A stretch of DNA of 64,000 nt from Infirmifilum lucidum (lineage in GTDB: Archaea > Thermoproteota > Thermoprotei > Thermofilales > Thermofilaceae), in assembly GCF_014876775.1 (NCBI RefSeq), contig NZ_CP062310.1, positions 907,699 through 971,698 on the forward strand, given 5' to 3'. Below are positions 7,914 to 16,981 of this stretch, in pieces. Every line of letters begins with the position of its first letter. The first letter of the stretch is position 1. A program made the position numbers and the translations under genes. The notes below the pieces were generated by a model. The model was not told the origin of the DNA. It saw nothing but the letters and a program-made list of their open reading frames with translations, and searched no databases.

Positions 7914-8753
7914 ATGAAGATTTGGCTACGTTCGCGAAGTGCGGACTCCGAGCTATTAACATGGGTTAGGAAGATCGTGTCATACCTAACGGAAAACGGA
8001 GTCGAAGTGCTCGTCGACCCTATTCTCGGGCACTTCCTCCGACTAGAAAGCATGTCAGAGAGCGAGGCTTACAAAGCCGACTTCGCTGTAATAATTGGCG
8101 GCGATGGGACACTCCTCAGAACAGTTCAGAAGAGCGGTGGTAGGCTACCCCCCATTGTTGGTTTTACCACCAATAGCGTAGGCTACCTCTTGTTACACAA
8201 CGTCGCAGACTATGAGAGCGTCTTCACGCAGCTTTTCAACGGGAACTACGAATTGGAGGACGTTCAACTGGGCGAGTTCGAAAGCAAAGAGCTCAGAGCA
8301 GTTTTTCTCAACGAGGTTGCCGTGTGGGCGCACACGGGAAAGCTTATAGAACTTGAGGTGGCAGTAGGCGGAGAGAAGCTCTACCATTTGAGAGCTGACG
8401 GCGTAATTGTTTCAACGCCGGCGGGTAGCACGGGACATGCGCTGTCGTACGGAGCTCCTGTCGTCACTGCACTGGGTATCCCTGTCCTGGAAGTCGTATT
8501 TGTCGGGGCGCTGTCGCCCTTAATACGGCCTCTAATAACCTATAATACCCCTATAGAGATACAAGTTATGACGTGGCCATCAATGCTCGTCGTGGATGGA
8601 CATGTTACTTTGAGTCTTGAGTATTCTAGTATGCTGGTAGTAAAGCCGTCTGGTAAGACGCTGAGGTTTGTATCTGTAAAGGGTTACAGGAGGAAGTTTA
8701 GCGATAGACTTCGCTACAGGCTACTGGACAGGGGGCTAAGTAGCATCCTCTAA
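7914..8753 (+). CDS. nadK: NAD kinase
   Basis: Phosphorylates NAD (or NADH) to NADP. The family signatures are the nucleotide motif GGDGT (residues 62-66), the NE pair (133-134) and TPAGSTGH (168-175), followed by the beta-sandwich C-terminal domain. The 279-residue length is normal. It lies 41 bp downstream of the KaiC-like gene on the same strand. Its last 18 bases overlap the 3' end of the convergent gene 8736-9356. Confidence 0.96.
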   Translation: MKIWLRSRSADSELLTWVRKIVSYLTENGVEVLVDPILGHFLRLESMSESEAYKADFAVIIGGDGTLLRTVQKSGGRLPPIVGFTTNSVGYLLLHNVADYESVFTQLFNGNYELEDVQLGEFESKELRAVFLNEVAVWAHTGKLIELEVAVGGEKLYHLRADGVIVSTPAGSTGHALSYGAPVVTALGIPVLEVVFVGALSPLIRPLITYNTPIEIQVMTWPSMLVVDGHVTLSLEYSSMLVVKPSGKTLRFVSVKGYRRKFSDRLRYRLLDRGLSSIL

Positions 8754-9356
8754 CGAAGAGCCAAATAAGGCCTTCAAAGCTACATCATAGTTCACTTTTA
8801 GCGTGAGTTTCCCAGAGCTCTCTGTTAATATACCTAGCTTGGAAAGTTCTTCCACAGCTGAGTCTACGGGCTTGTTGTTGACGAAAGAATACAGGGATAT
8901 TAGGCGCCGGGCCTGAGCTGTTGTCTCGAGGCTTAGAACTTCCTTGTATATCACCGAGAGCCTCTCTACAACTTTAATTATTTCATTCAGTGTAGCATCA
9001 GTGTACAGTATATCTCCTTTAATAATTGCTTTGCGACCCTGTATTTTCAATGCTTCAACCAAAAGGGTCACCGGTACTGGTACCTCCAGCTTTGCCATGG
9101 AAAAAATAGAGGATATATCGTAGTTTTTCATGACGCCGTAGGAATACGGCTGGCGCTGTTGATTGTACAGTTGCTTGATTTTATGCATTGTTTTCTCGGA
9201 GTTCTCTGATTCTGGTATGAAAATTTTTACTTTATTTGCCTTCAGTTCACCAAGGAAGCTTTTGCCAGGCAAGAGTTTTTCGAGTGTTTTGAGAAAGTGG
9301 ACTGCCTCCTCGGGAGATGAGAAAACCAGAGTGAGGACGCGGCCCTTCACGTGCAC
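8736..9356 (-). CDS. Conserved archaeal protein, DUF2067-like
   Basis: A 206-residue soluble protein without known catalytic motifs. The N-terminal strand-helix segment (LVFSSPEEAVHFLKTLEKL, then NKVKIFI) and overall size resemble the archaeal DUF2067 family; that match is from memory and moderate. The C-terminal half (PVDSAVEELSKLGIL) could be a small winged-helix-like unit. Its GTG start overlaps the csl4 stop by one base, so it is coupled to an exosome gene and may act in RNA metabolism. It converges with, and overlaps, nadK. Confidence 0.55.
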   Translation of the reverse strand: MHVKGRVLTLVFSSPEEAVHFLKTLEKLLPGKSFLGELKANKVKIFIPESENSEKTMHKIKQLYNQQRQPYSYGVMKNYDISSIFSMAKLEVPVPVTLLVEALKIQGRKAIIKGDILYTDATLNEIIKVVERLSVIYKEVLSLETTAQARRLISLYSFVNNKPVDSAVEELSKLGILTESSGKLTLKVNYDVALKALFGSSLEDAT

Positions 9357-9922
9357 TAGCCTCTTAACACGTACTTTATGCTAATTTTCCTTTTTGCCTT
9401 AGTCTTACACGCTGGACAAACGAGATGCATGCCTTTAAGCCGTAGCGGCGTGAGGCATTTAGGGCACCTAGCCGTGACGACTCCGTACTCTCTGCCTTTT
9501 ATAGAGAGGAGATAGGGAGGCCCTCCCGGCTCTATGATGAAGGCTCTGAGTATGTCTCCATACCCTATCACGGCGTAGAGAGTCTTCACCCTACTCGTGG
9601 AGACGTTCGAAATGGTCAATATTCCCGATACCGGTGGAAAAACCTCGACGTTCCTGCTCTCGATGTAGAAAATCTTGAGATATGCCACGGGATCCCTTAT
9701 CAAGTCAACTACAGCGTAGACTGTATCTCCCTGCCTCAGAGGTAGCTTACTCTCCTTATAAGGCTTAACATCTATTATATGATGAACTTGATCAATATTG
9801 ACTAGACCGAGGAGCTTAGACTTCAAGTACCCGTCGGAGTCTACGTATACTCCGCCACCCGCGAGATACTCTTCTTCTACTCCCAGTTTGTCGCCGGGAA
9901 TAACAGCTTCTTCACCAGTCAT
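9356..9922 (-). CDS. csl4: Exosome RNA-binding cap subunit Csl4
   Basis: Csl4 is one of the two RNA-binding caps of the archaeal exosome and recruits DnaG. The 188-residue protein has the N-terminal domain (VIPGDKLGVEEEYLAGGGVYV), a central S1 domain from about residue 60 (GDTVYAVVDLI to IEPGGPPY) and a C-terminal zinc ribbon with CPKC and CPAC. The start ATG at 9922 follows a TATA-like CCTTAATATGC. The GTG of the next gene overlaps its stop codon. The methyltransferase and aRF1 genes lie upstream on the same strand. Confidence 0.93.
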   Translation of the reverse strand: MTGEEAVIPGDKLGVEEEYLAGGGVYVDSDGYLKSKLLGLVNIDQVHHIIDVKPYKESKLPLRQGDTVYAVVDLIRDPVAYLKIFYIESRNVEVFPPVSGILTISNVSTSRVKTLYAVIGYGDILRAFIIEPGGPPYLLSIKGREYGVVTARCPKCLTPLRLKGMHLVCPACKTKAKRKISIKYVLRG

Positions 9923-10099
9923 ATGCCGGTTATGAAAACTAGCATATTAAGGCTTTACTTTTCTGCCGTCAATTTTTCCCGCCCCTAGGCAGCTCTCTAA
10001 CTCTCCGCTCTGGAGCGTACTTGCCCTTTACTGTGGAGACTCTGGCACCTTCGAGCGTTCACGCACCTCGCGGGCCTTGAATCCGGGAGTTTTCGAGTC

Positions 10100-10774
10100 T
10101 TAATTGTCACGGGTTTCTGGAGCTTTTTCTGCTCTCACCACCACAACGGTGAAACAATGCATGCGTTTTCTGTGCCAGTAGAACATGGGTGGAAGGCACA
10201 CCCTGTCTCTGTATATAACTTCTACTCTAAACCCCTCTCTTTCAAGGAACGTTAGTACGTACTGGGAGGCCGACTCCTTATGAACTGAGTAGACTTTGTT
10301 CGAGAATTTCAGCGCCCCCCGAACAAATGACACGTCAGCCCCCCTCCTGTGAACACCGAATGGTGGGTTCTGGATCACTGTATCGAAGAGAAGTGTTCCC
10401 CGGAAGGGCAGGTGACTCACATCTGCCACAACAAGGTCTACACGTGAGTACAGCCCCTTCTCTCGGGCCCAGTCTCTAGCCACAAGTAGAGAGTCCTGAT
10501 CTATGTCTACAAGGGTTGCAATGTTGGCCCCAAGGAGGACTGCGCCAAGGCCAAGTCGCCCTGTGCCGGCTCCAAGGTCTAGAACTTTTTTATCTGATAG
10601 GTCGCTGAAGTGGAACTCCGCTATCCATAGGAGAGTGGAGGCGAGAGTCGAAGGGGTGATATACTGCTCTAACTCCACCTTTGGTCTCGGGTGAGCAGGT
10701 ATTGTGTTTAGCAATAGCTCAAGCTCGCGTTTGTGTTTTATTAGAGGATAATCCCCTCCAACTTCAATCCTCAT
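10100..10774 (-). CDS. METTL5-like RNA N6-adenine methyltransferase
   Basis: An S-adenosylmethionine methyltransferase of the COG2263/METTL5 type. It shows the SAM-binding motif LDLGAGTGRLGLGA, the acidic VDID strand and the N6-adenine signature NPPFG, here followed by VHRRGADVSF. Eukaryotic METTL5 makes m6A in 18S rRNA; an rRNA target in archaea is an inference. The 224-residue length is normal. Its start overlaps the aRF1 stop as ATGA, so the two genes are coupled. A 177-bp stretch to csl4 (9923-10099) holds no gene I recognise. Confidence 0.85.
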   Translation of the reverse strand: MRIEVGGDYPLIKHKRELELLLNTIPAHPRPKVELEQYITPSTLASTLLWIAEFHFSDLSDKKVLDLGAGTGRLGLGAVLLGANIATLVDIDQDSLLVARDWAREKGLYSRVDLVVADVSHLPFRGTLLFDTVIQNPPFGVHRRGADVSFVRGALKFSNKVYSVHKESASQYVLTFLEREGFRVEVIYRDRVCLPPMFYWHRKRMHCFTVVVVRAEKAPETRDN

Positions 10775-12003
10775 TTCTGCAGGCGGTACCTGAGAATAGC
10801 CCCTATTCCTCCAAATGTCCTTGCAAATTCCTTGCCCTCATTGGATTGTGTTGAAATAATGATGGTCTCGGCTCCGCCTTGCTCTGCAAGCTCTGCAAGC
10901 TCCTCTACAATATCTTTTTGCTCGATTATTTCTACATCTCCCCCGCACTTAGGACACTTCAGGGCACTGAGTGGAGTATTGTCGCGGACTGTTGCCTCAA
11001 ATTCATACTTACAGGCCTTGCAGACAGCATGGATACGTATCTTGTTCAGCCCCTCGGATATGAGGAGCTTCTCAACGGCATTGGCTTTCAGAGCTTCCCG
11101 AACTTCTTCTTCACCGTAGGTCACAAGTCCCGTATCCCGCGCTAAATGGTACAGGAACTGGTTAACAGCCTCGCGTTCTCTCATGAACCGAACGTCTTTG
11201 AGCAGATCCTTGGCTCTTTCCACAAGCTCGTAGACTCCAGCAGCGCCACCGTAGCCTACGTCGAAAACCCCTATGATTTTCTGTTTAAGCTCGTAGTGTA
11301 GATAATCACCCTCTGCAAACTCCTGCTTTGACAGACCGGGACCACCTATTATTATCCCCCTTAACTCATCCTTTATAGGTAGCAGTATCTTGTTAGCGTG
11401 CTCACCAACACGTTTATAGAATTCATGTACGAGTTGCTCGATAATCCTCTCAAAACGCCTCGCCGATTGGCCACCGGCTCGGTGCTTACCTGGGACACCG
11501 GCTGTGAGTTCATCGACTATTTCGAGGCTCTTCCCCCTAAGAAGGGCTATTGCTGCCTCATCCCTCTCGATGAGTATTAGGGCGTACACGTCCTTTACTT
11601 TTATCATGTCCTCAAGTATCTCGGTGTAGAACCTGGAGTCGCAGCGGTACAGCCAGACCTTGAGTTTCTGCGGCGGCTCGATCAAATATACTTCCATTTT
11701 CTCACGTCCTGGCACGTCGCTAGCTGTATAGCCCGCAAACACTACCAGCCCATTTGGTGGGGTTTCGCGGAAAAGCTTTAAACGATTGATTATTGTAGCC
11801 AGTGCGTCGAGGACGTGGTGCCTGGTAGTGCGATCCTTTATGTTTGAGGCAGTGGCATACTCATAGTTCAGCGTGTTCAGTACATCGGCTATTGGACGGC
11901 CAGCTGGTATGTACAGTGATACAAGTTCTGTTCCGCGCCCCTCTTTTTTCTTCAACTCTTCAATCAACTTCTCCAGCTTGTAGCGCTCCACGTCTTCGCG
12001 CAT
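10771..12003 (-). CDS. prf1: Peptide chain release factor aRF1
   Basis: Recognises all three stop codons and triggers peptide release. The stop-codon loop is TASNIKDR (NIKD at 54-57, a variant of the canonical NIKS) and the catalytic GGQ is at 177-179 in AGGQSARRFER. A zinc-ribbon-like mini-domain near residues 325-355 has paired cysteines (CKAC, CPKCGG). The 410-residue length is typical. It heads a four-gene minus-strand group with the METTL5-like enzyme, csl4 and the DUF2067-like gene, and diverges from pyrH. The related rescue factor Pelota is at 36102. Confidence 0.96.
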   Translation of the reverse strand: MREDVERYKLEKLIEELKKKEGRGTELVSLYIPAGRPIADVLNTLNYEYATASNIKDRTTRHHVLDALATIINRLKLFRETPPNGLVVFAGYTASDVPGREKMEVYLIEPPQKLKVWLYRCDSRFYTEILEDMIKVKDVYALILIERDEAAIALLRGKSLEIVDELTAGVPGKHRAGGQSARRFERIIEQLVHEFYKRVGEHANKILLPIKDELRGIIIGGPGLSKQEFAEGDYLHYELKQKIIGVFDVGYGGAAGVYELVERAKDLLKDVRFMREREAVNQFLYHLARDTGLVTYGEEEVREALKANAVEKLLISEGLNKIRIHAVCKACKYEFEATVRDNTPLSALKCPKCGGDVEIIEQKDIVEELAELAEQGGAETIIISTQSNEGKEFARTFGGIGAILRYRLQK

Positions 12004-12049
12004 TTCAAATCACGCGCTAGTCCTGTAACCTTCGGGGAGCCTGTGAGTT

Positions 12050-12065
12050 AATAAATCTTTATTTA
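12050..12065. promoter_or_regulatory. AT-rich palindromic promoter block between prf1 and pyrH
   Basis: AATAAATCTTTATT (12050-12063) is a perfect palindrome within the 91-bp divergent gap. It lies about 38 bp before pyrH and about 54 bp before prf1, so it could be a TATA element read in both directions. pyrH also has GGAG and GGGAG sites just before its ATG. Confidence 0.5.
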
Positions 12066-12094
12066 GCGCCGGCGACAGAGGAGTCTGAGGGAGT

Positions 12095-12781
12095 ATGGGT
12101 AGTTTTGTCATCAAACTTGGAGGGAGCCTCATCTTCGACGAGAACGGAGCACTCAAGGCAGAGTACCTTAGGGCTTTCGTCAGGCTTCTCAGGGATGTCG
12201 AATCTAGAGATAGGAAAATAGTGGTGGTGGTGGGAGGGGGCGCAGCAGCAAGGAGCTATATATCAGTAGCGCGTGATGTATGTAGAAACGAGTCTGCACT
12301 GGATCAGCTAGGAATACTAGCCTCCAGGCTAAATGCCTCCCTGTTGTTCACGATGTATTATGACCTGCCGCCGGTTATTCCATCATCGCTCGAGGAGCTT
12401 GTGAGGCTCTATCATTCAAACCTTCCTGTAATCTTTACTGGTGGCTTCCAGCCTGGACAGTCTACTACCACGGTTTCAGCTCTAACAGCAGAAGCCACAA
12501 AGTCCCAGCTCATCATTGCTACCAATGTTGACGGCGTCTATACATCTGACCCTAGGAGAGATCCGAACGCCACCCTCCTCAGGAAAGTGAGCATAGACCA
12601 GTTGCTGGACATGTTTTCACAGCCTCAGAAAGCCGGCGAATATAGACTTTTTGACATGATGACCCTGCAGGTAATAAAGCGCTCGAAGATCAATACAGTA
12701 GTGGTAAACGGTAACCCACCTGATAACATAAGGAGGGCTATGGAGGGCCTGAGCGTCGGGACAACTATAGTATTTCCCTGA
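12095..12781 (+). CDS. pyrH: Archaeal UMP kinase (amino acid kinase family)
   Basis: Phosphorylates UMP to UDP in pyrimidine synthesis. The sequence opens with VIKLGGSLIF, followed by VVVVGGGAAARSY, FTGGFQPGQSTTTVSALTA and ATNVDGVYTSDPR, all typical of archaeal UMP kinases. The 228-residue length is standard. Strong GGAG/GGGAG sites precede the ATG. It diverges from prf1 and overlaps the 3' end of sucD by 17 bases. Confidence 0.95.
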   Translation: MGSFVIKLGGSLIFDENGALKAEYLRAFVRLLRDVESRDRKIVVVVGGGAAARSYISVARDVCRNESALDQLGILASRLNASLLFTMYYDLPPVIPSSLEELVRLYHSNLPVIFTGGFQPGQSTTTVSALTAEATKSQLIIATNVDGVYTSDPRRDPNATLLRKVSIDQLLDMFSQPQKAGEYRLFDMMTLQVIKRSKINTVVVNGNPPDNIRRAMEGLSVGTTIVFP

Positions 12782-13637
12782 CAAGGTCTGCAAGCTCGGA
12801 GAGTGAGGAGGCAACCCTCACACCCGCCTCAGTAAGGGCCTTGACTTTGTTAGAGTAGCTCCCAGCACTACCGTAGACGATGGCCCCTGCATGTCCCATC
12901 TTCTTCCCGGGGGGCGCTGACCTCCCAGCTATGAATGCTACCACAGGTTTTTTCTCCTCAAGCTGCGAATAGAACTCTGCGAATTGCTCCTCCTTGTTTC
13001 CCCCAATCTCCCCTATTAACACTACAGCTTTGGTCTCCGGGTCGCGGGCAAAAAGTGTGTAAACGTCCTCAAAAGTAACCCCCGTTATTGGGTCACCGCC
13101 TATGCCGACCGCCGTTGAGACGCCAAGCCCCCTTTCCATTAAGTGAAGCGACACTTCATAGGTAAGCGTCCCACTTCTGGACATGAGACCAATGAGTCCC
13201 GGCTTGAAGTACTCGCCTGGCATTATCCCGACTTTGCACTTCGGCGGCGTTATGACCCCAGGCGTATTCGGTCCAATAATTAGAGCACCGTGGCTACGGG
13301 CATAGGATACGAACTTGAGCGTCTCGTGAACAGGTATATGCTCTGTGATGACGACAATCTTCCTGATACCTGCGTCTATTGCTTCGTATACGGCGTCAGG
13401 CGCTGCGGGTGCAGGCACAAATACTATCGATGTATCTATCTCGGGATGTGTTTCAACGGCTTCGCGTACGCTGTCATAGACAGGTATGCCGTGGATCTTG
13501 CCCCCTCCCTTTCCTGGAGTAACTCCTGCTACTACACGGGTTCCATACTTCAGCATTTCCCCTGTGTGGAGCATGCCCTGGCGCCCTGTAATACCCTGCA
13601 CGAGAACCCTAGTGTTTTCACCAACAATTATACCCAT
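12765..13637 (-). CDS. sucD: Succinyl-CoA ligase alpha subunit
   Basis: With SucC it interconverts succinyl-CoA, NDP and phosphate with succinate, CoA and NTP. The CoA-binding N-terminal domain (VLVQGITGRQGMLHT) is followed by IGPNTPGVI, SRSGTLTYE and the phospho-histidine segment KKMGHAGAIV (H249). The 290-residue length matches the family. Its ATG overlaps the sucC stop (TAATG), showing one operon. ADP or GDP specificity cannot be read from the sequence; a broader acyl-CoA synthetase role is possible but less likely. Confidence 0.94.
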   Translation of the reverse strand: MGIIVGENTRVLVQGITGRQGMLHTGEMLKYGTRVVAGVTPGKGGGKIHGIPVYDSVREAVETHPEIDTSIVFVPAPAAPDAVYEAIDAGIRKIVVITEHIPVHETLKFVSYARSHGALIIGPNTPGVITPPKCKVGIMPGEYFKPGLIGLMSRSGTLTYEVSLHLMERGLGVSTAVGIGGDPITGVTFEDVYTLFARDPETKAVVLIGEIGGNKEEQFAEFYSQLEEKKPVVAFIAGRSAPPGKKMGHAGAIVYGSAGSYSNKVKALTEAGVRVASSLSELADLVREIL

Positions 13638-14755
13638 TACCTCACCACCTCTCTTACTGCGTCTTCGAAACTCTTAAAGGCTCTAATTCCGTAATCCTCG
13701 AGTATCCTCCTCCCCTCTTCCTCCCTAAATCCTGATAACCGGAAGACTATCTTCATGTCTCTCCTTCCAGACTCCTTAAGAGCCTCTACAACCCCCTTAG
13801 CAACCTCGTCGCAACGGGTAATGCCGCCTAGGATGTTCACCAGTACGCGCTTTATACTCAGCTTGCCGAGGACAAGTGACATGGCTGCCTTCACGCGCTC
13901 TGCACTGGCGCCACCCCCGAGATCCAGGAACAGCCCTGGGCTACCACCCAGGGACACGAGAGCGTCGAGCGTGGCCATTGTTAAGCCTGCGCCGTTTCCA
14001 ATGACAGCAGTATCGCCGTTCAGGAGGACTACTGAGAAACCCATCTTCCTGGCTAATGCCTCCTCATCGGTGAGCTCAGACTCATAGCGTGATCTTATCT
14101 CACCCAGGCGTGGGTTCTGCTCCAAGGCATCATCGTCTACTATTGCCTTAGCGTCCAGGGCTATAATACCGTTCTCCGTAACCGCCAAGGGGTTAAGCTC
14201 CAGCAAGTGGAGATTGTAGTCCCAAATAGCCGAATACAACCCCTCTAGTATTCCTCGCAGGGGGTCTAGGGGCACGTCGAGGAACTTAGAAATGTAACGC
14301 ACCATGTAATCCCTAACTCCTTCGAATGGATCTATCTTAATCCTCAAGACCCCGTCTCTAGAAGCCTGTTCCTCCACTTCAACGCCGCCACTCCTCGATG
14401 CGAGGAGTAGTATATATGGAGGAGCATAGTTCACCATTACTGAAAGATAGAGCTCCCTCAAGATCCCCAAGCGCTTCGAGACCATCACATACCTTATGGG
14501 AGCTCCGCCGAATGTCCTGGCAAAGAGCTCTGCTACCCCTCTCCTAGCCTCCTCTCGGTCTTCTGCGAACTTCACCAGGCCGGCTTTAGCCCGTCCCCAG
14601 CCTCTCACCTGGGCTTTTACGACATACGGGGGGCTGATCTCGGAGAGGCACTCTTCAAGTGCCGTGTTGCTGTTACTAGCCACAATACAGTAGGGCTCGA
14701 CACGCACTCCCTTGCTCTTAACAATCTCCTTTACCTCGAACTCGTACGGTATCAC
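13637..14755 (-). CDS. sucC: Succinyl-CoA ligase beta subunit
   Basis: The ATP-grasp nucleotide-binding subunit of succinyl-CoA ligase, 372 residues. Signs are PPYVVKAQVRGWGRAKAG in the ATP-grasp fold, LLELNPLAVTENGIIALDAK, NGAGLTMATLDAL, and FLDLGGGA and ILGGITRCDEVA in the C-terminal domain. It is the first gene of the sucC-sucD pair. The AT-rich stretch TAAACTTAATTTAAC upstream could be its promoter. No other citric-acid-cycle gene is visible nearby. Confidence 0.94.
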   Translation of the reverse strand: MIPYEFEVKEIVKSKGVRVEPYCIVASNSNTALEECLSEISPPYVVKAQVRGWGRAKAGLVKFAEDREEARRGVAELFARTFGGAPIRYVMVSKRLGILRELYLSVMVNYAPPYILLLASRSGGVEVEEQASRDGVLRIKIDPFEGVRDYMVRYISKFLDVPLDPLRGILEGLYSAIWDYNLHLLELNPLAVTENGIIALDAKAIVDDDALEQNPRLGEIRSRYESELTDEEALARKMGFSVVLLNGDTAVIGNGAGLTMATLDALVSLGGSPGLFLDLGGGASAERVKAAMSLVLGKLSIKRVLVNILGGITRCDEVAKGVVEALKESGRRDMKIVFRLSGFREEEGRRILEDYGIRAFKSFEDAVREVVR

Positions 14756-14798
14756 GACTTATCGGGATATGAACAACGCATCTATTGATAAACTTAAT

Positions 14799-15644
14799 TT
14801 AACTCAACACGCCGCGTAGCAGGTATGCCGTGCCGAGAATAGCGGACACGGATTTCGTGAGTTCCAGATAGTTTTCTAACCCAACCCTTACCTCTATGAC
14901 TGCTGCAGAAGGAAATATCTGTTCCAAGAGCGTATTGGCTTCGACAAACACGGGAGCTGTGCAGAACGCGGCGCTCTCTAGTTGGCTTGCCGCTATGCTG
15001 AGGAGTTCGCGGAGCCTCTCATAGGATGACTTGGATACAACGAAACAGGATTTCTCTTCTGACCAGCACGACAAGTAGAGGACAAGTAGAGGTGGCGAAA
15101 TATTTTCTAGTAGTGCTTGCAGTGGTTTAACGAATAATTCTTCCGGTGCGCTAAGGAGCCTGATAGAGCCGTCGGGGGAAATGGCTATAACTGGGCCGTC
15201 CACCAGCTCCTGGGTGCTGTGGCTCAGAGCATCAAGCACCTCAGCTCTCTCTGTTACGACTAGAACTGTGTTGCCTATTCTGAACAGCTGAGATCCCTCA
15301 ATCTTAGGCGGTATGCCATAGCTCTTAATTTTCTCCAGTAGTTCATCGAGGGAGGTGGCTTCCTCTCCGGTCAGTACCTTTGAGAGCAGACGCAGGCCAC
15401 CACTAAGTGACGGAGACACGCAAGGTATAGCCAGTACGTGTGTGTCCCCCGCGTACCTTAGGATTGTGTCAGCTATAATCTCTGAAGAGCGCATACACCC
15501 GTAGAGGTCACCGAGTAGGACGACAGGGGGGTGCTCGGTGAGCCCATACTCGAAGGCCTTTACGGGTAGCCCAAAGAAGTCGCGCGACTTATAGGTCACG
15601 GTTGCCAACGCTTCGAGCGAAGGGTAGACATCTAGGCACGACAC
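14799..15644 (-). CDS. Hypothetical protein, possible degenerate peptidase M14-like fold
   Basis: A 281-residue soluble protein I do not recognise. The segment PPVVLLGDLYGCMRSSEIIADTI, then THVLAIPCVSPSLSGG, has the strand-loop-helix rhythm of zinc carboxypeptidases (M14/AstE), where the loop would read HGxE and the later strand NxDG; the zinc ligands are not present. Near the C-terminus AAVIEVRVGLENYLEL sits where M14 enzymes keep the catalytic glutamate. This is a pattern resemblance only. It uses a GTG start close to GAGGT, lies 43 bp upstream of sucC on the same strand and diverges from the CPSF-like gene. Confidence 0.6.
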   Translation of the reverse strand: MSCLDVYPSLEALATVTYKSRDFFGLPVKAFEYGLTEHPPVVLLGDLYGCMRSSEIIADTILRYAGDTHVLAIPCVSPSLSGGLRLLSKVLTGEEATSLDELLEKIKSYGIPPKIEGSQLFRIGNTVLVVTERAEVLDALSHSTQELVDGPVIAISPDGSIRLLSAPEELFVKPLQALLENISPPLLVLYLSCWSEEKSCFVVSKSSYERLRELLSIAASQLESAAFCTAPVFVEANTLLEQIFPSAAVIEVRVGLENYLELTKSVSAILGTAYLLRGVLS

Positions 15645-15708
15645 AATACCTCAAACATAAATGGGGGTTAAAGATTTGTTTGTGGATTAATGTCCCCAGG
15701 GGGTTGTA

Positions 15709-16977
15709 ATGAAGGTTAAACTATTAGGAGCAGCACAAGAGGTTGGGCGGTCAGGGATACTCCTAACGCTCGAAGACGGGAAGAAAGTACTGCTAGATTA
15801 CGGTGTCAGCCTAGAGGGGGAAGAGCCGCAGTTCCCGTTGCCAGTTAAACCGAGAGAACTTAGCCTTGTGGCTCTCTCACATGCACATCTCGACCACAGC
15901 GGTGCACTTCCATTGCTCTATGTATCCAGCTCTCCGCCATTACTGACGACGCCGCTCACTCTAAGCCTCTCAGACCTTCTGATAAGAGATTTCCTTAAAC
16001 TGTCGAAATATTACATACCCTACGAGTACTCGGAAGTCAAGAACATGATGGAGAACTCTCTACTCAGGGGGTATAGCGAGACATATGACCTAGGAGGGGT
16101 GTCTGTCACCCTGCTCGACGCTGGACACATACCTGGGAGCGCGATGATTAGCATAGACACGGGGAGCTACACGGTAGTGTACACTGGGGACTATGCGTTG
16201 CACGATACATGCCTTCTGAGGATGGGAGACAAGTCAGCCCTTTCGAGGGCAGATCTCGTGATAACTGAGTCTACGTATGCAGAGTTCGACCATCCTCCTA
16301 GGGATTGGGTGGAGCGAGAGTTTATCGAGACTGTTACAGAGATCGTGGAAGACGGTGGGACAGTTCTCATACCCTCCTTTGCCGTGGGGAGAGCCCAGGA
16401 AATACTCTGCGTCCTGGCTAAGTACAACTTCCCGCACAAAGTCTACATCGACGGGATGGCGAGAGCAGCGAATGACCTCATACTGGAAGACAGCCACATG
16501 CTCAGGGATCCTGGGCTCTTCGAGAAAGCTGTGAGCATGGTGTCCAAGGTGAGAGACTGGGATGACCGCAAGAAAGCAGTTGAGGAGCCCTCAGTCATAG
16601 TCTCGCCGGCCGGTATGTTGCATGGAGGCCCCAGTGAGTATTACATGGAGAAGATAATGGAGAAAGAGAAGAATGCGGTGATATTTGTTAGCTTCGCCAT
16701 ACCGGAGACTCCTGCGAGACAAGTCTTGGAAACGGGTATTTTCGCATCCCCTACAAAGAAAGGCATGGTAAAGGCTAGAATCGAGTGGTTCGACTTCTCG
16801 GCCCACTGCGGCAGGAGCGAGCTAGTAGAGTCGATAAAGATCTCAAAGAATAGTGCGAAGTTCTTGCTTGTTCACGGTGAGGCTGAAGCCGAAAAAACAC
16901 TGGCAAAACATGTTGAGGAGTATGGTCGGACAGCACTTGTGCCAGGGCTAGGCGAGGAGGTTGAGGTAGAGTTATAA
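15709..16977 (+). CDS. Beta-CASP metallo-beta-lactamase RNase, aCPSF2-like
   Basis: A two-metal RNase of the CPSF73-like family, acting in RNA processing or decay. Metal-binding motifs are HAHLDH (residues 58-63), GHIPGS and YTGDY; beta-CASP motifs include ITESTYAEF, PSFAVGRAQE and the FDFSAHCGR segment. At 422 residues it has no N-terminal KH domains, so it fits the short aCPSF2 group rather than aCPSF1. It converges with hsp20 at a 4-bp gap. Confidence 0.92.
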   Translation: MKVKLLGAAQEVGRSGILLTLEDGKKVLLDYGVSLEGEEPQFPLPVKPRELSLVALSHAHLDHSGALPLLYVSSSPPLLTTPLTLSLSDLLIRDFLKLSKYYIPYEYSEVKNMMENSLLRGYSETYDLGGVSVTLLDAGHIPGSAMISIDTGSYTVVYTGDYALHDTCLLRMGDKSALSRADLVITESTYAEFDHPPRDWVEREFIETVTEIVEDGGTVLIPSFAVGRAQEILCVLAKYNFPHKVYIDGMARAANDLILEDSHMLRDPGLFEKAVSMVSKVRDWDDRKKAVEEPSVIVSPAGMLHGGPSEYYMEKIMEKEKNAVIFVSFAIPETPARQVLETGIFASPTKKGMVKARIEWFDFSAHCGRSELVESIKISKNSAKFLLVHGEAEAEKTLAKHVEEYGRTALVPGLGEEVEVEL

Positions 16978-16981
16978 TAGG

